The position numbers and the translations under genes are program-made. DNA of 64,000 bases from DAOUKH01 sp965261455 (lineage in GTDB: Bacteria > Chloroflexota > Dehalococcoidia > SHYB01): contig OZ253453.1 of assembly GCA_965261455.1 (NCBI GenBank), forward strand, positions 682,001-746,000, written 5' to 3'. This document shows, piece after piece, positions 42,858-50,568 of the stretch. Positions within the stretch are counted from its first letter, which is position 1; every line of letters starts with the position of its first letter. A model generated the notes under the pieces. The model saw only the letters and a program-made list of their open reading frames with translations. It had not been told where the DNA came from and made no database searches.

Positions 42858-42961
42858 CATGGGGACATGGTAGGGGACGGGAGCGGGCATGGGGAAGGGG
42901 CGGATGGCGGGGGTGAGGGGCCGCCCTCGACAGGCGGGAGTGGGCGATTCGCGAATCGCCC
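42858..42961 (-). repeat. third-family repeat followed by a 20-bp palindrome
   Basis: 42858-42906 matches the reverse of 28023-28072. 42942-42961 is the perfect palindrome GGGCGATTCGCGAATCGCCC. The whole gap 42124-43081 is repeats and non-coding hairpins, with no supported gene. Confidence 0.65.
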
Positions 42962-43042
42962 CTACCTTTGCGTAGCCGGGGTGGCTGACTGCGAGGGAGA
43001 GAGAGTTCTCTCTGGGGCGTTGAGGGCCTTTCGTGGCGCCCC

Positions 43043-43048
43043 TAGAAT
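43043..43048 (+). promoter_or_regulatory. -10 box of the second enoyl-CoA hydratase gene
   Basis: TAGAAT, 34 bp before ATG 43082, followed by AAGGAGGAG as the ribosome site. Confidence 0.45.
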
Positions 43049-43081
43049 GCGGGGCATTCGGCCCAGGCAAGGAGGAGCGGC

Positions 43082-43933
43082 ATGGAGTACCCGGCGTACG
43101 AGCATCTGCGCACCGAGGTGATCGGGAGGGTGGGCCGCATTACCCTCAACCGTCCCGAGAAGCTGAACGCGCTCAGCCGCGCGCTGCTCGCGGAGCTTAT
43201 CGACACGCTGCGGATCATGGAGCTTGACGACGACGTGCGCACGATCGTGTTGCGCGGCGCGGGACGGGCCTTCAGCGCGGGCTACGACCTGACACCCGGC
43301 GGCCAAGACCGGTCGAAGTTCCAGACTTATGTGTCGAAGGGGCCGGGGGAGTGGCCGCGCAGCCTCATCAACACGTACACGACGATTTGGGACTTGTATA
43401 AGCCGGTAATCGCGCAGATTCACGGCTACTGTCTCGCCGGGGCCACCGAGCTCGTCGCCTTCTGCGACCTTGCGTTCACATCGGAGGACTGCCAGATCGG
43501 CTATCCGGCGGTGCGGGCGCTTTCGAGCGTGGACATCATCTACCATCCCTGGCTGATGCCCATGCGCAAGGCGGCGGAGCTGCTCATGACCGGCGATTCG
43601 ATGGACGGGAACGAGGCGGTGCGGGTGGGCTACGCCAACTTCGCCTTCCCGACCGACGAGCTCGACGAGCGCACGCTGGCGTACGCCGAGCGCATGTCGA
43701 ACATCGCGCCCGACCTGCAGGCGATCAACAAGCGGGGCCTGCACCGGGTCTACGAGGTCATGGGATTCAAGGCGGCGCTGCTCGTCGGGGCCGACATGCA
43801 GGCGCTTTCGTCGTTCCGGGAGAGCGCGGGCGAGTTCACGAAGATCGCCAACGAGCAGGGGCTCAAGGCCGCGCTCGATTGGCGCGACGGCCCGTTCCGC
43901 GACTACCGGACGAAGGGCGGCGGTTCCGGGTAG
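43082..43933 (+). CDS. enoyl-CoA hydratase/isomerase family protein
   Basis: A 283-residue crotonase-fold protein. VGRITLNRPEKLNALSRALLAEL opens the fold. The oxyanion-hole segments are GAGRAFSAGYDL (about residues 60-71) and AQIHGYCLAGATELVAFCDLAF (about 110-131). The usual catalytic Glu pair is not obvious, so isomerase or hydrolase activity is possible. AAGGAGGAG precedes the ATG at normal distance. It converges on the selenoprotein-like gene with a 12-bp gap. Confidence 0.87.
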   Translation: MEYPAYEHLRTEVIGRVGRITLNRPEKLNALSRALLAELIDTLRIMELDDDVRTIVLRGAGRAFSAGYDLTPGGQDRSKFQTYVSKGPGEWPRSLINTYTTIWDLYKPVIAQIHGYCLAGATELVAFCDLAFTSEDCQIGYPAVRALSSVDIIYHPWLMPMRKAAELLMTGDSMDGNEAVRVGYANFAFPTDELDERTLAYAERMSNIAPDLQAINKRGLHRVYEVMGFKAALLVGADMQALSSFRESAGEFTKIANEQGLKAALDWRDGPFRDYRTKGGGSG

Positions 43934-43945
43934 CGCTCCGGCCCC

Positions 43946-44446
43946 CTAGTCGGCGGGCACGCCGTCTAGGAGCGAGATGTGCCATATCCGGCCAGGCTCG
44001 TGGGGGTCGAGGTCGATAGAGGCGTTGAACCTGTGCAGGCCGTTGTACATGATGACGATGAAGCCTAGCTCAACGATTTCCTCCTCGCTGAAGTGCTCCC
44101 GAAGCTGCGCGAAGAAGTCGTCGTCGATGGACGCCGGATCGAAGATGAAGCGTTCGGTGTACTCCAGGGCGGTCTTCTCGCGCTCGGGGAGGTCGGAGGC
44201 GCGGAAGTCGGCTACCTTGTCGATGGTCTCTTCGGTCAGTCCTGCTCGCTGAGCCTCAGCGATGCGGGTGGTCTCTCAGGCAAAGCAGCGGGTGATCTGG
44301 GCGGAGCGCATGCGCATCAGCTCGCGGAGCGGCGCATCGATACGTCCGTCCCGCCACATCGCCGTGGTGAAGCTGTGCCACGCCTCGATGATCGGGGCAG
44401 GTAGCTTGCCGTAGATCTCGCCGATTTCTCCGCTTAGTCTGGTCAT
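43946..44446 (-). CDS. carboxymuconolactone decarboxylase/AhpD-like protein, predicted selenoprotein (CxxU)
   Basis: One minus-strand frame of 166 codons from ATG 44446 (AGGAGG upstream) to TAG 43946, continuous except for a single TGA at 44278-44276, codon 57. The protein is clearly of the CMD/AhpD fold: RELMRMRSAQITRCFA, then after the TGA ETTRIAEAQRAGLTEETIDK and ALEYTERFIFDP. The TGA falls exactly where the family has the second cysteine of its redox CxxC, giving Cys54-Phe-Ala-Sec57. Both halves are well preserved, and a SECIS-like hairpin starts 14 nt after the TGA. AhpD-like selenoproteins are known. The family acts as peroxidase/disulfide reductase or decarboxylase. It is second in an operon with a CaiB CoA-transferase. 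The alternative is a nonsense pseudogene. Confidence 0.8.
44247..44261 (-). promoter_or_regulatory. bacterial SECIS-like hairpin
   Basis: On the minus strand CGCTG-AGGCT-CAGCG forms a 5-bp stem (6 bp if the loop closes to GGC), beginning 14 nt after the TGA codon. The distance and the G-rich AGGCT loop resemble the upper SECIS helix of E. coli fdhF (loop AGGTCT) that binds SelB. The call is made from sequence alone. Confidence 0.65.
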
Positions 44447-44459
44447 CGCGATTCCCTCC

Positions 44460-45668
44460 TTAGAGCACGGCGTTCTTGTCGCGCAGCGCGTTGATTTCGT
44501 CCCACGAGTAGCCGTATTCGAGCAGGACTTCCTCGGTGTGCTGGCCGGCTGCGGCGGCGGGCCGCTCGATGGGCGAGGGTTCGCCGCCGAACTGGAGCGG
44601 GCTGGAGACGAAGGTCATCTCTCCCCGGTCGGGGTGCGGAATCGTCTGATAGTAGCCGTTGACCCAGGCCTGCTCGTCGCGGGTGGCGTCGAGGGTGGTG
44701 GGGACGCGGCCCCAGCGGATGCCCTCGGCGTCGAGGAGGGGCTGCCACTCGTCGACGGTGCGCTTGGCGAACTCGTCGTCGAAGATCTCGATGAGCTCCG
44801 GGCCGTTCGCGTCGCGCTTCACCGGATCGCTGAAGCGCTCGTCGTCGATCAGGTCCTCGCGGCCCACGGCGCGGCAGAGCGGCGGCCAGAAGCGCTCGGA
44901 TTGGAGGTTGACGAGGTGCACCCAGCTATCCTTCGTGCGGTACGTCGTCACGAGGGGGTTGCCCACGTCCTTGCGCGCCAGCTTGCGAGGGTTCTCGCCG
45001 GTGACGAACGTGGTCGTTATGTCACTGGAGACGATCCAGAGCCCGGTGCCGTAGAGGGAGGCGAGGACTTCCTGCCCCTTCCCGGTCTGGGAACGTTCGA
45101 AGAGGGCGGCGCAGACGCCGCCGGCGATGGCGATGGAGGTGGTGAGGTCGCCCTGGGCGGGGCGCTGGCTGATCGGGTCGGCGTCGAAGCCGGCGAGGCT
45201 GCGGGCGAGGCCGGTGCGCGACCAGAAGCAGAGGGCGTCGTAGCCGGGGCGGTGGGCGTCGGGGCCTTTGTGGCCGAAACCGGAGAGGTGGACCATCACC
45301 AGGCCGGGGTTCTGCTCGCTTAACTCGGCGTGGGTGAGACCGTACCGTTCCAACGTCGCGGGCCGCATGCTGGTGACGAAGACGTCGGCTTTGTCGAGGA
45401 GGGCGCGGATGACCTCTCGTCCCTCGGGGAGGCTGACGTCGAGGGCGATGTTGCGCTTGTTGCGGTTCTTCTGCTCGAAGGCGGGGGGCGCAACGTTCCC
45501 GCCACTGGCACCGGCGGTATGGTGGAAGCCGCGAAGCGGGTCGCCCGTCCGCGGGTCCTCGATCTTGACCACGTCGGCGCCCCAGTCGGCCAGGATCGCC
45601 GCGCCGCCGGGCAACGCGGCCCACGTCGCCAGCTCGATGACTTTCACCCCGCGCAACGGTTTCACCAT
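44460..45668 (-). CDS. CaiB/BaiF (class III) CoA-transferase
   Basis: A 402-residue family member. VKVIELATWAALPGGAAILADWGADVVKIE is at the N-terminus, NRNKRNIALDVSLPEGREVI follows, and ERYGLTHAELSEQNPGLVMVHLSGFGHKGP leads to the CoA-binding part. Its stop codon lies within the Shine-Dalgarno region of the downstream selenoprotein-like gene, so they are cotranscribed. It lies just downstream of the tracrRNA gene on the same strand, with the tracrRNA terminator between. The substrate is unknown. Confidence 0.9.
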   Translation of the reverse strand: MVKPLRGVKVIELATWAALPGGAAILADWGADVVKIEDPRTGDPLRGFHHTAGASGGNVAPPAFEQKNRNKRNIALDVSLPEGREVIRALLDKADVFVTSMRPATLERYGLTHAELSEQNPGLVMVHLSGFGHKGPDAHRPGYDALCFWSRTGLARSLAGFDADPISQRPAQGDLTTSIAIAGGVCAALFERSQTGKGQEVLASLYGTGLWIVSSDITTTFVTGENPRKLARKDVGNPLVTTYRTKDSWVHLVNLQSERFWPPLCRAVGREDLIDDERFSDPVKRDANGPELIEIFDDEFAKRTVDEWQPLLDAEGIRWGRVPTTLDATRDEQAWVNGYYQTIPHPDRGEMTFVSSPLQFGGEPSPIERPAAAAGQHTEEVLLEYGYSWDEINALRDKNAVL

Positions 45669-45786
45669 CGTTCGTACCTCCTCCGAGTTGCCGCCGCGTG
45701 GCGGTCAACGTTGGCGCAGGGTGTGATGCCGCCCGCGGCGGGGTTTCGTCCAGCCGCGCCGCGGTCATGGGCCCAAGATAAGGCTT

Positions 45787-45905
45787 AAAGGTAGAAGACG
45801 GGCCGTAGCCCGCCTTCTCATTTTGTGCCGGCGCGGACGCCGCTCGCGGCCTCCGCACCTTAAGGCTTGTTAACGGCCTCTCCCCGATCTCCCATCGGAT
45901 ACAAT
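45787..45905 (-). ncRNA. tracrRNA of the type II-C CRISPR system
   Basis: About 119 nt, divergent from cas9. Its 5' part is the anti-repeat: 45874-45898 is a 25-nt perfect match to the core of the CRISPR repeat (CGGCCTCTCCCC to CCATCGG), with the flanking ends diverged. Downstream on the minus strand come a short CCTTAAGG segment, a 24-nt stem-loop at 45856-45833 (9 bp with one mismatch) and a terminal hairpin with a TACG tetraloop at 45817-45794. This is the anti-repeat, nexus, terminator order of other type II-C tracrRNAs. The 5' end is an estimate; no clear promoter was identified. Confidence 0.8.
45794..45817 (-). terminator. tracrRNA terminal hairpin
   Basis: GAAGGCGGGC-TACG-GCCCGTCTTC on the minus strand is a 10-bp stem (one G-T wobble) closed by a C(UACG)G tetraloop of the very stable UNCG class, followed by TACCTTT. 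Confidence 0.7.
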
Positions 45906-45981
45906 AGCCGTTTCAACCCCTCGGCGCCATGTAACGAGCCGAGCATACCACCGGCCCGGCGTCCGGGCAAGCAGGGGGACC

Positions 45982-48900
45982 ATGACCATGAAAAACGACA
46001 GCGGCGAGCGGTACCGGCTTGGCCTCGACCTGGGGACGAACTCCATCGGCTGGGCCGCGATTCGTCTCGACGAGGGCGGCGAGCCCAACGGCGTGCTGGA
46101 CATGGGCGTCCGCATCTTCCCCGACGGCCGGAACGACAAGAACGAGCAGTCCCTCGCCGTGGACCGCCGCCTCGCGCGCGGCGCTCGCCGCCGCCACGAC
46201 CGCTACTTGAAGCGCCGCGCCGGCCTTCTAGAGAAGCTCATCGACTACGGCCTGATGCCGGAGGACAGGCATAAGCGGGAGGAAGTAGCCAAGCGCGACC
46301 CCTACAAGCTCCGGGCAAGCGCCCTCGACGGGCCGCTCGGACCCTACGACTTGGGCCGGGCGCTGTTCCACCTCAACCAGCGGCGCGGGTTCAAGTCGAA
46401 CCGAAAGACGGTCGGCGACGACAACGAGGCGGGGAAGACGCGGGCCGAGATCGACGCGCTGCGCCAACACATCGACAAGAAGGGCAAGGACGGCAAGGCG
46501 CGGACGTTAGGCGAGTTCCTGGCGCGGCGTTTGGAACATGGCGAGACGGTCCGCGGCGTGGGCCTCTACCCCGACCGGGCGATGTACGAGGACGAGTTCG
46601 ACGCGATCCGCAAGGCGCAGAAGGCGCATCAGAGTCTGACCCGCGAGCAGTGGGACAGCCTGCGTCACGTCATCTTCCACCAACGGCCGCTGAAGGACGT
46701 CGATCCCGGCTGGTGTCAGTTTGAGGATGGGGAGCGGCGGGCCGCCAAGGCCCTGCCCCTGGCCCAAGAGTTCCGCATGCTTCAGGAGGTCAACAACCTG
46801 AAAATCAGGGTCGGAAACGGCCCGGAACGTTGGCTGACCCCGGACCAGCGGGCGCGCGCCCTGACGCGCCTGCGGTCGGGCAAGGACATCGAACTGCGTC
46901 AGGGGAAGGAGAACAAGCCGAAGAAGCCTACGGGAGACCTGGGCCTCCCGCCGGGGACCGTCTTCAACCTCGCCCAGGGCGGCCGCAAGAAAATCGAGGG
47001 CGACAGGACGGCCGCCCGTCTTATGACGAGTAAGGCGAAAGGCGAGAAGGCGAAGGATATGTTCGGCGACTGCTGGCTCAAGCTCTCCCCCGACGAGCGC
47101 AATGAAATCGCGCGCTTCCTGCTCGACACGGAGGACCCGGAAGCGGTCAAGCGCGAGGCGATGGCGGCGTGGGGGCTGAACGAAGACCAAGCCAACCCCA
47201 TCGCCAACGTCACGCTGCCGGCAGGATACGCCAACCTGAGCGAGAAGGCCATCCGCAAGCTGCTTCCGCACTTGGAGCAAGGGCTTGGCTACTGGGAAGC
47301 CGCCGCCAAGGAATATGGCCATCATTCCGACTTCCGCGAGGGCGAGGCCCACGACGAGCTTCCCTACTACGGCCAGGCGCTCACACGCGACGTCGTCGGC
47401 GCCGACCCCAAGAAAGACCCGGAGCGAGACGGCGAGCCCGCCCGCTACGGCCGCATCGGCAACCCCACCGTCCACATCGGACTCAACCAGCTCCGGCGCG
47501 TCGCCAACCGGCTCATCGAGGTTCACGGCAAGCCGCAAGAGATCGTGGTCGAGTTGGCGCGCGACCTGAAGATGAGCAAGAAGGAGAAAGACACCCTAGC
47601 CCGGCAACAGCGGGAGGGAGGGAAGCGCAACGACGACTTCCGGCGGATGCTTGAGTCGGCGGAGGTTGAGGTGACCCCGCACACGCTGCGGAAGCTGCGC
47701 CTGTGGGAGGAGCAGGGGCCGCGCCTGGCGCGCCTCTGCCCCTACACCGGCACACCGCTTTCCTTCGGGATGGTGGTGTCGGAGCAGACCGAGATCGACC
47801 ACATCATCCCCCGGTCCAAAACCTTGGACGACTCGATGGCCAACAAGGTCGTCTGCGTCCGCGGGGCCAACCGCGCCAAGGGCAACAGCTCGCCCTACGA
47901 CGCCTTCGGCCACAGTCCGCCCGGGTACGACTACGAGCAGATACTCACCCGCGCCGCCAAGCTGCCCGACAACAAGCGGTGGCGCTTCGACGAAAACGCT
48001 ATGGAGCGTTTCGCGGACAAGGAAGACTTCCTTGTCCGCCAACTCAACGAGACGCGCTACCTCTCCCGCACCGCCCGGACGTATCTGGCGCACCTGTACG
48101 ACGAGACCACGGCGGACGAGGCGACTGGACGCAAGCAGCGCGTGCGGGTGATACCGGGCCGGATGACGGCCATCCTCCGGCGGGGCTGGGGGCTGGAAGG
48201 CATCCTGCGCGAAGGGGTCGCGGCGGGCAAGCAGCGCGACGACCACCGCCACCACACCATCGACGCCTTCGTGGTGGCCAACACCACCCAGGGTCTCCTC
48301 CAGCGGTTCATGGAGGCCGCGGCGTCGGACGACGCCGACGATCGGCTGGAGGCCGTCGCGGGAGACGTGACTCCGTGGGATGGGTTCGACCGGAAGGACT
48401 TCAAGCCGTTCCTCGACCGCATCGTCGTCTCGTACAAGCCCGACCACGGCACGAGCGGCGTCGAGGGCAAGACCACCGGCCAACTGCATAACGCGACGGC
48501 CTACGGGCTGATCGAACTCGCGGAAGATGGCCCGTCCACGGTCGTGGTGCGCAAGAAGCTGAGCGCCTTCAAGAAGCGCGGCGACGTCGAGGCCGTGCGG
48601 GACCCAACGATGCGGGAGGCGCTGCTGGCGTTGTGGGGCGAGACCGGCGGCGACGCGGCCGCGTTCGCGGAGCGGGCGGCGAGCCAAGGCGTGTTGCTGA
48701 AGGGCCGCCGCCAGCCGGTGCGCCGCGTGCGCGTCGTCGAGAAGCAGCGCGTCATCCCCATCAACGACCGTGGCCCGCGCTCTCGTCAACGCGCCGTACC
48801 GGGTGACGCGCCGCGCCGTGACGGAACGCCATACAAGGGCTACCTGCCAGGGAAGAACGAGTTCGCCGACGTGTGGCGTATGCGCGACGGGAGCTGGAAG

Positions 48901-49263
48901 ATGGTCGTCGTGTCCGCCTTCGACGCCAACCAGCGCGACTTCGACATCGAGCGGTTCCGCCCCGCGGACAAGAAGTCGGGGAGGCCCGACCCTGCGGCGA
49001 AGCGGCTCATGCGGCTCCAGATTGACGACATGGGCGCGTTCGGGGAAGGCGCGGACCGCCGCATCGTCCGCGTGCGGCAGATATTGGCTGCCGAGAGAGT
49101 GGTGATGGACGACCACAACGAGGCCAACGTTGATCAACGAAGGAGAAGGAAGGAAATAAAAGAGCAGAGCTACAGCGCTGGGAAACTCCAAGGGGGCGGC
49201 TTCCGGAAAGTGCGGGTGGACGAGATTGGGCGCGTGGTGTGGGACCCGGGGCCGCGGGCGTGA
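45982..49263 (+). CDS. cas9: type II-C CRISPR endonuclease Cas9
   Basis: A 1093-residue compact Cas9, near the size of the Neisseria type. RuvC-I is LGLDLGTNSIGWA with Asp16. The Arg-rich bridge helix (RRLARGARRRHDRYLKRR) lies at about residues 62-79. RuvC-II is IVVELARD with Glu524. HNH is TEIDHIIPRS with Asp606 and His607, followed by NRAKGN. RuvC-III is HHTIDAF with His757, His758 and Asp761. A basic C-terminal PAM-interacting region follows. All catalytic residues are present, so it should cleave both DNA strands under tracrRNA:crRNA guidance. AGGGGG at 45973-45978 suits the second in-frame ATG (45988) as well as 45982. cas1 overlaps the stop. Confidence 0.97.
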   Translation: MTMKNDSGERYRLGLDLGTNSIGWAAIRLDEGGEPNGVLDMGVRIFPDGRNDKNEQSLAVDRRLARGARRRHDRYLKRRAGLLEKLIDYGLMPEDRHKREEVAKRDPYKLRASALDGPLGPYDLGRALFHLNQRRGFKSNRKTVGDDNEAGKTRAEIDALRQHIDKKGKDGKARTLGEFLARRLEHGETVRGVGLYPDRAMYEDEFDAIRKAQKAHQSLTREQWDSLRHVIFHQRPLKDVDPGWCQFEDGERRAAKALPLAQEFRMLQEVNNLKIRVGNGPERWLTPDQRARALTRLRSGKDIELRQGKENKPKKPTGDLGLPPGTVFNLAQGGRKKIEGDRTAARLMTSKAKGEKAKDMFGDCWLKLSPDERNEIARFLLDTEDPEAVKREAMAAWGLNEDQANPIANVTLPAGYANLSEKAIRKLLPHLEQGLGYWEAAAKEYGHHSDFREGEAHDELPYYGQALTRDVVGADPKKDPERDGEPARYGRIGNPTVHIGLNQLRRVANRLIEVHGKPQEIVVELARDLKMSKKEKDTLARQQREGGKRNDDFRRMLESAEVEVTPHTLRKLRLWEEQGPRLARLCPYTGTPLSFGMVVSEQTEIDHIIPRSKTLDDSMANKVVCVRGANRAKGNSSPYDAFGHSPPGYDYEQILTRAAKLPDNKRWRFDENAMERFADKEDFLVRQLNETRYLSRTARTYLAHLYDETTADEATGRKQRVRVIPGRMTAILRRGWGLEGILREGVAAGKQRDDHRHHTIDAFVVANTTQGLLQRFMEAAASDDADDRLEAVAGDVTPWDGFDRKDFKPFLDRIVVSYKPDHGTSGVEGKTTGQLHNATAYGLIELAEDGPSTVVVRKKLSAFKKRGDVEAVRDPTMREALLALWGETGGDAAAFAERAASQGVLLKGRRQPVRRVRVVEKQRVIPINDRGPRSRQRAVPGDAPRRDGTPYKGYLPGKNEFADVWRMRDGSWKMVVVSAFDANQRDFDIERFRPADKKSGRPDPAAKRLMRLQIDDMGAFGEGADRRIVRVRQILAAERVVMDDHNEANVDQRRRRKEIKEQSYSAGKLQGGGFRKVRVDEIGRVVWDPGPRA

Positions 49264-50156
49264 TCGGCCGCGTCGTCGAGGTGGCGAGCGAGGGGCGGCA
49301 TCTGGCACGGGCCCGCGGCTTCCTGACGGTGTCGCGGAACGGGATCGAGGAGGGGCGGGTCCCCCTCGACGACATCGGCGTGCTGCTCTGCAACGCCCGC
49401 GACCTCACCTACACCAACGACCTCGTGGCCGAGCTCGCCCGCCGCGGCGCCGCCGTCGTCTCCTGCGGCCCCGACTACCTGCCCGCCGCCTGGCTCTGGC
49501 CCGTCCAGGGCCATCACGTCCAGGCCCTGCGCATGCGCCGCCAGTTGGAGTCCTCGCTGCCCCTGCGCAAGCGGCTCTGGCAGGCCATCGTGAAGGCCAA
49601 GATCGGGCAGCAGGCCAACGCGCTGGAGCTGCTGGGCGTGCCTGCGGACGGCGTCCGAGCGCTGGGGCGGCGGGTGAAGTCCGGCGACCCGGAGAACGTC
49701 GAGGCGCAGGCGGCGCGGCGGTACTGGCCGTTGCTCTTCGGGCGCGAGTTCCGGCGCGAACGCTTCGGCCCCATGCCCAACCCCTTCCTCAACTATGGCT
49801 ACACTGTGCTGCGGGCCGCCGTGGCGCGGGCCGTCGTGGCCGCCGGGCTGCACCCCTCCCTGGGCGTCCACCACCACAACCGGGGCGACGCGCTCTGCCT
49901 GGTGGACGACCTGATGGAGCCGTTCCGGCCGGTGGTGGACTCCACCGTCTTCCGGCTGGTGTCGCACGGGCATGACGATCTGACCGCGGAGGCGAAGGGA
50001 GCGCTCGCCGGATTCCTGACGATGGACATGGCCACGGAGCGGGGCACCACGCCGCTCCAGACCTGCGTGGAGCGGGCCGCGCAGTCGCTGGCCCAGTCGT
50101 TCGAGTCGGGGAAGCCCGCGCTCGTCTTCCCGCTCAGGCCGCTCCCGGCACGCTGA
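49260..50156 (+). CDS. cas1: CRISPR integrase Cas1
   Basis: A 298-residue Cas1. It starts with GTG 49260, which overlaps the cas9 stop (GTGA); a slightly longer frame from 49239 lies inside cas9. Metal ligands are Glu148 (ENVEAQAARRYWP), a His in LGVHHHNRGD (204-206) and an Asp in LVDDLMEPFRP (about 216-217), the standard Cas1 trio. With Cas2 it inserts new spacers. Length and motifs are those of type II Cas1. Confidence 0.95.
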   Translation: MIGRVVEVASEGRHLARARGFLTVSRNGIEEGRVPLDDIGVLLCNARDLTYTNDLVAELARRGAAVVSCGPDYLPAAWLWPVQGHHVQALRMRRQLESSLPLRKRLWQAIVKAKIGQQANALELLGVPADGVRALGRRVKSGDPENVEAQAARRYWPLLFGREFRRERFGPMPNPFLNYGYTVLRAAVARAVVAAGLHPSLGVHHHNRGDALCLVDDLMEPFRPVVDSTVFRLVSHGHDDLTAEAKGALAGFLTMDMATERGTTPLQTCVERAAQSLAQSFESGKPALVFPLRPLPAR

Positions 50157-50166
50157 GCGGTGGCCC

Positions 50167-50493
50167 GTGCTCTCCGGCTACCGGCTCATGTGGATGATGG
50201 TGCTCTTCGATCTTCCCGTCCTCACCAAGGTCGAGCGGCGCGACGCCGCGAAGTTCCGCAAGTTCCTGCTCGACCAGGGATTCGAGATGTGCCAGTTCTC
50301 GGTCTACCTGCGCTTCTGCGCGGGGAAGGAGCAGACGCAGGTCTACACGCGGCGGGTGCGGGGGGCGCTCCCGCCCTCGGGCAACGTGCAGATCCTCTAC
50401 TTCACCGACAAGCAGTACGAGAACATCGTCAGCTTCGACGGTCCGAAGCGCCGCCCCGCCAACAAAAATCCGGCGCAATACGCGCTGTTCTGA
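50167..50493 (+). CDS. cas2: CRISPR-associated Cas2
   Basis: A 108-residue ferredoxin-like protein. WMMVLFDLPVLTKVERR holds the conserved Asp after the first strand, and FRKFLLDQGFEMCQFSVYLRF is the typical next helix-strand. It starts with GTG 50167, 10 bp after cas1. It bridges two Cas1 dimers during spacer capture. No csn2 or cas4 follows, which with the cas9-cas1-cas2 order defines subtype II-C. Confidence 0.95.
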   Translation: MLSGYRLMWMMVLFDLPVLTKVERRDAAKFRKFLLDQGFEMCQFSVYLRFCAGKEQTQVYTRRVRGALPPSGNVQILYFTDKQYENIVSFDGPKRRPANKNPAQYALF

Positions 50494-50568
50494 GAAGACC
50501 GCCGCAGGTTTTCGCCGACTCGCCGCCGCCGAGCCGAACCTGTCGCCAGGCCCGCCCGGCGGCTATCG

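Noticed and set aside
44276..44278. TGA as a simple nonsense mutation (pseudogene)
   Set aside because: Not excluded, but the exact CxxC position, absence of any other damage and the downstream hairpin make selenocysteine the better explanation.
45874..45898. Relation of the CRISPR repeat to the CCTCTCCCCCTCTGGGGG dispersed repeat family
   Set aside because: Only CCTCTCCCC is shared; the rest differs and the hairpin arms are not the same, so chance similarity is likely.
45867..45980. tracrRNA on the plus strand (hairpin CTCGGC...GCCGAG before cas9)
   Set aside because: That orientation would need crRNAs starting AGTATAG, contrary to type II repeats, and has no terminator before cas9.
47596..49308. 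Long open frame antisense to cas9
   Set aside because: cas9 on the plus strand has every catalytic motif in order; the antisense translation has none.
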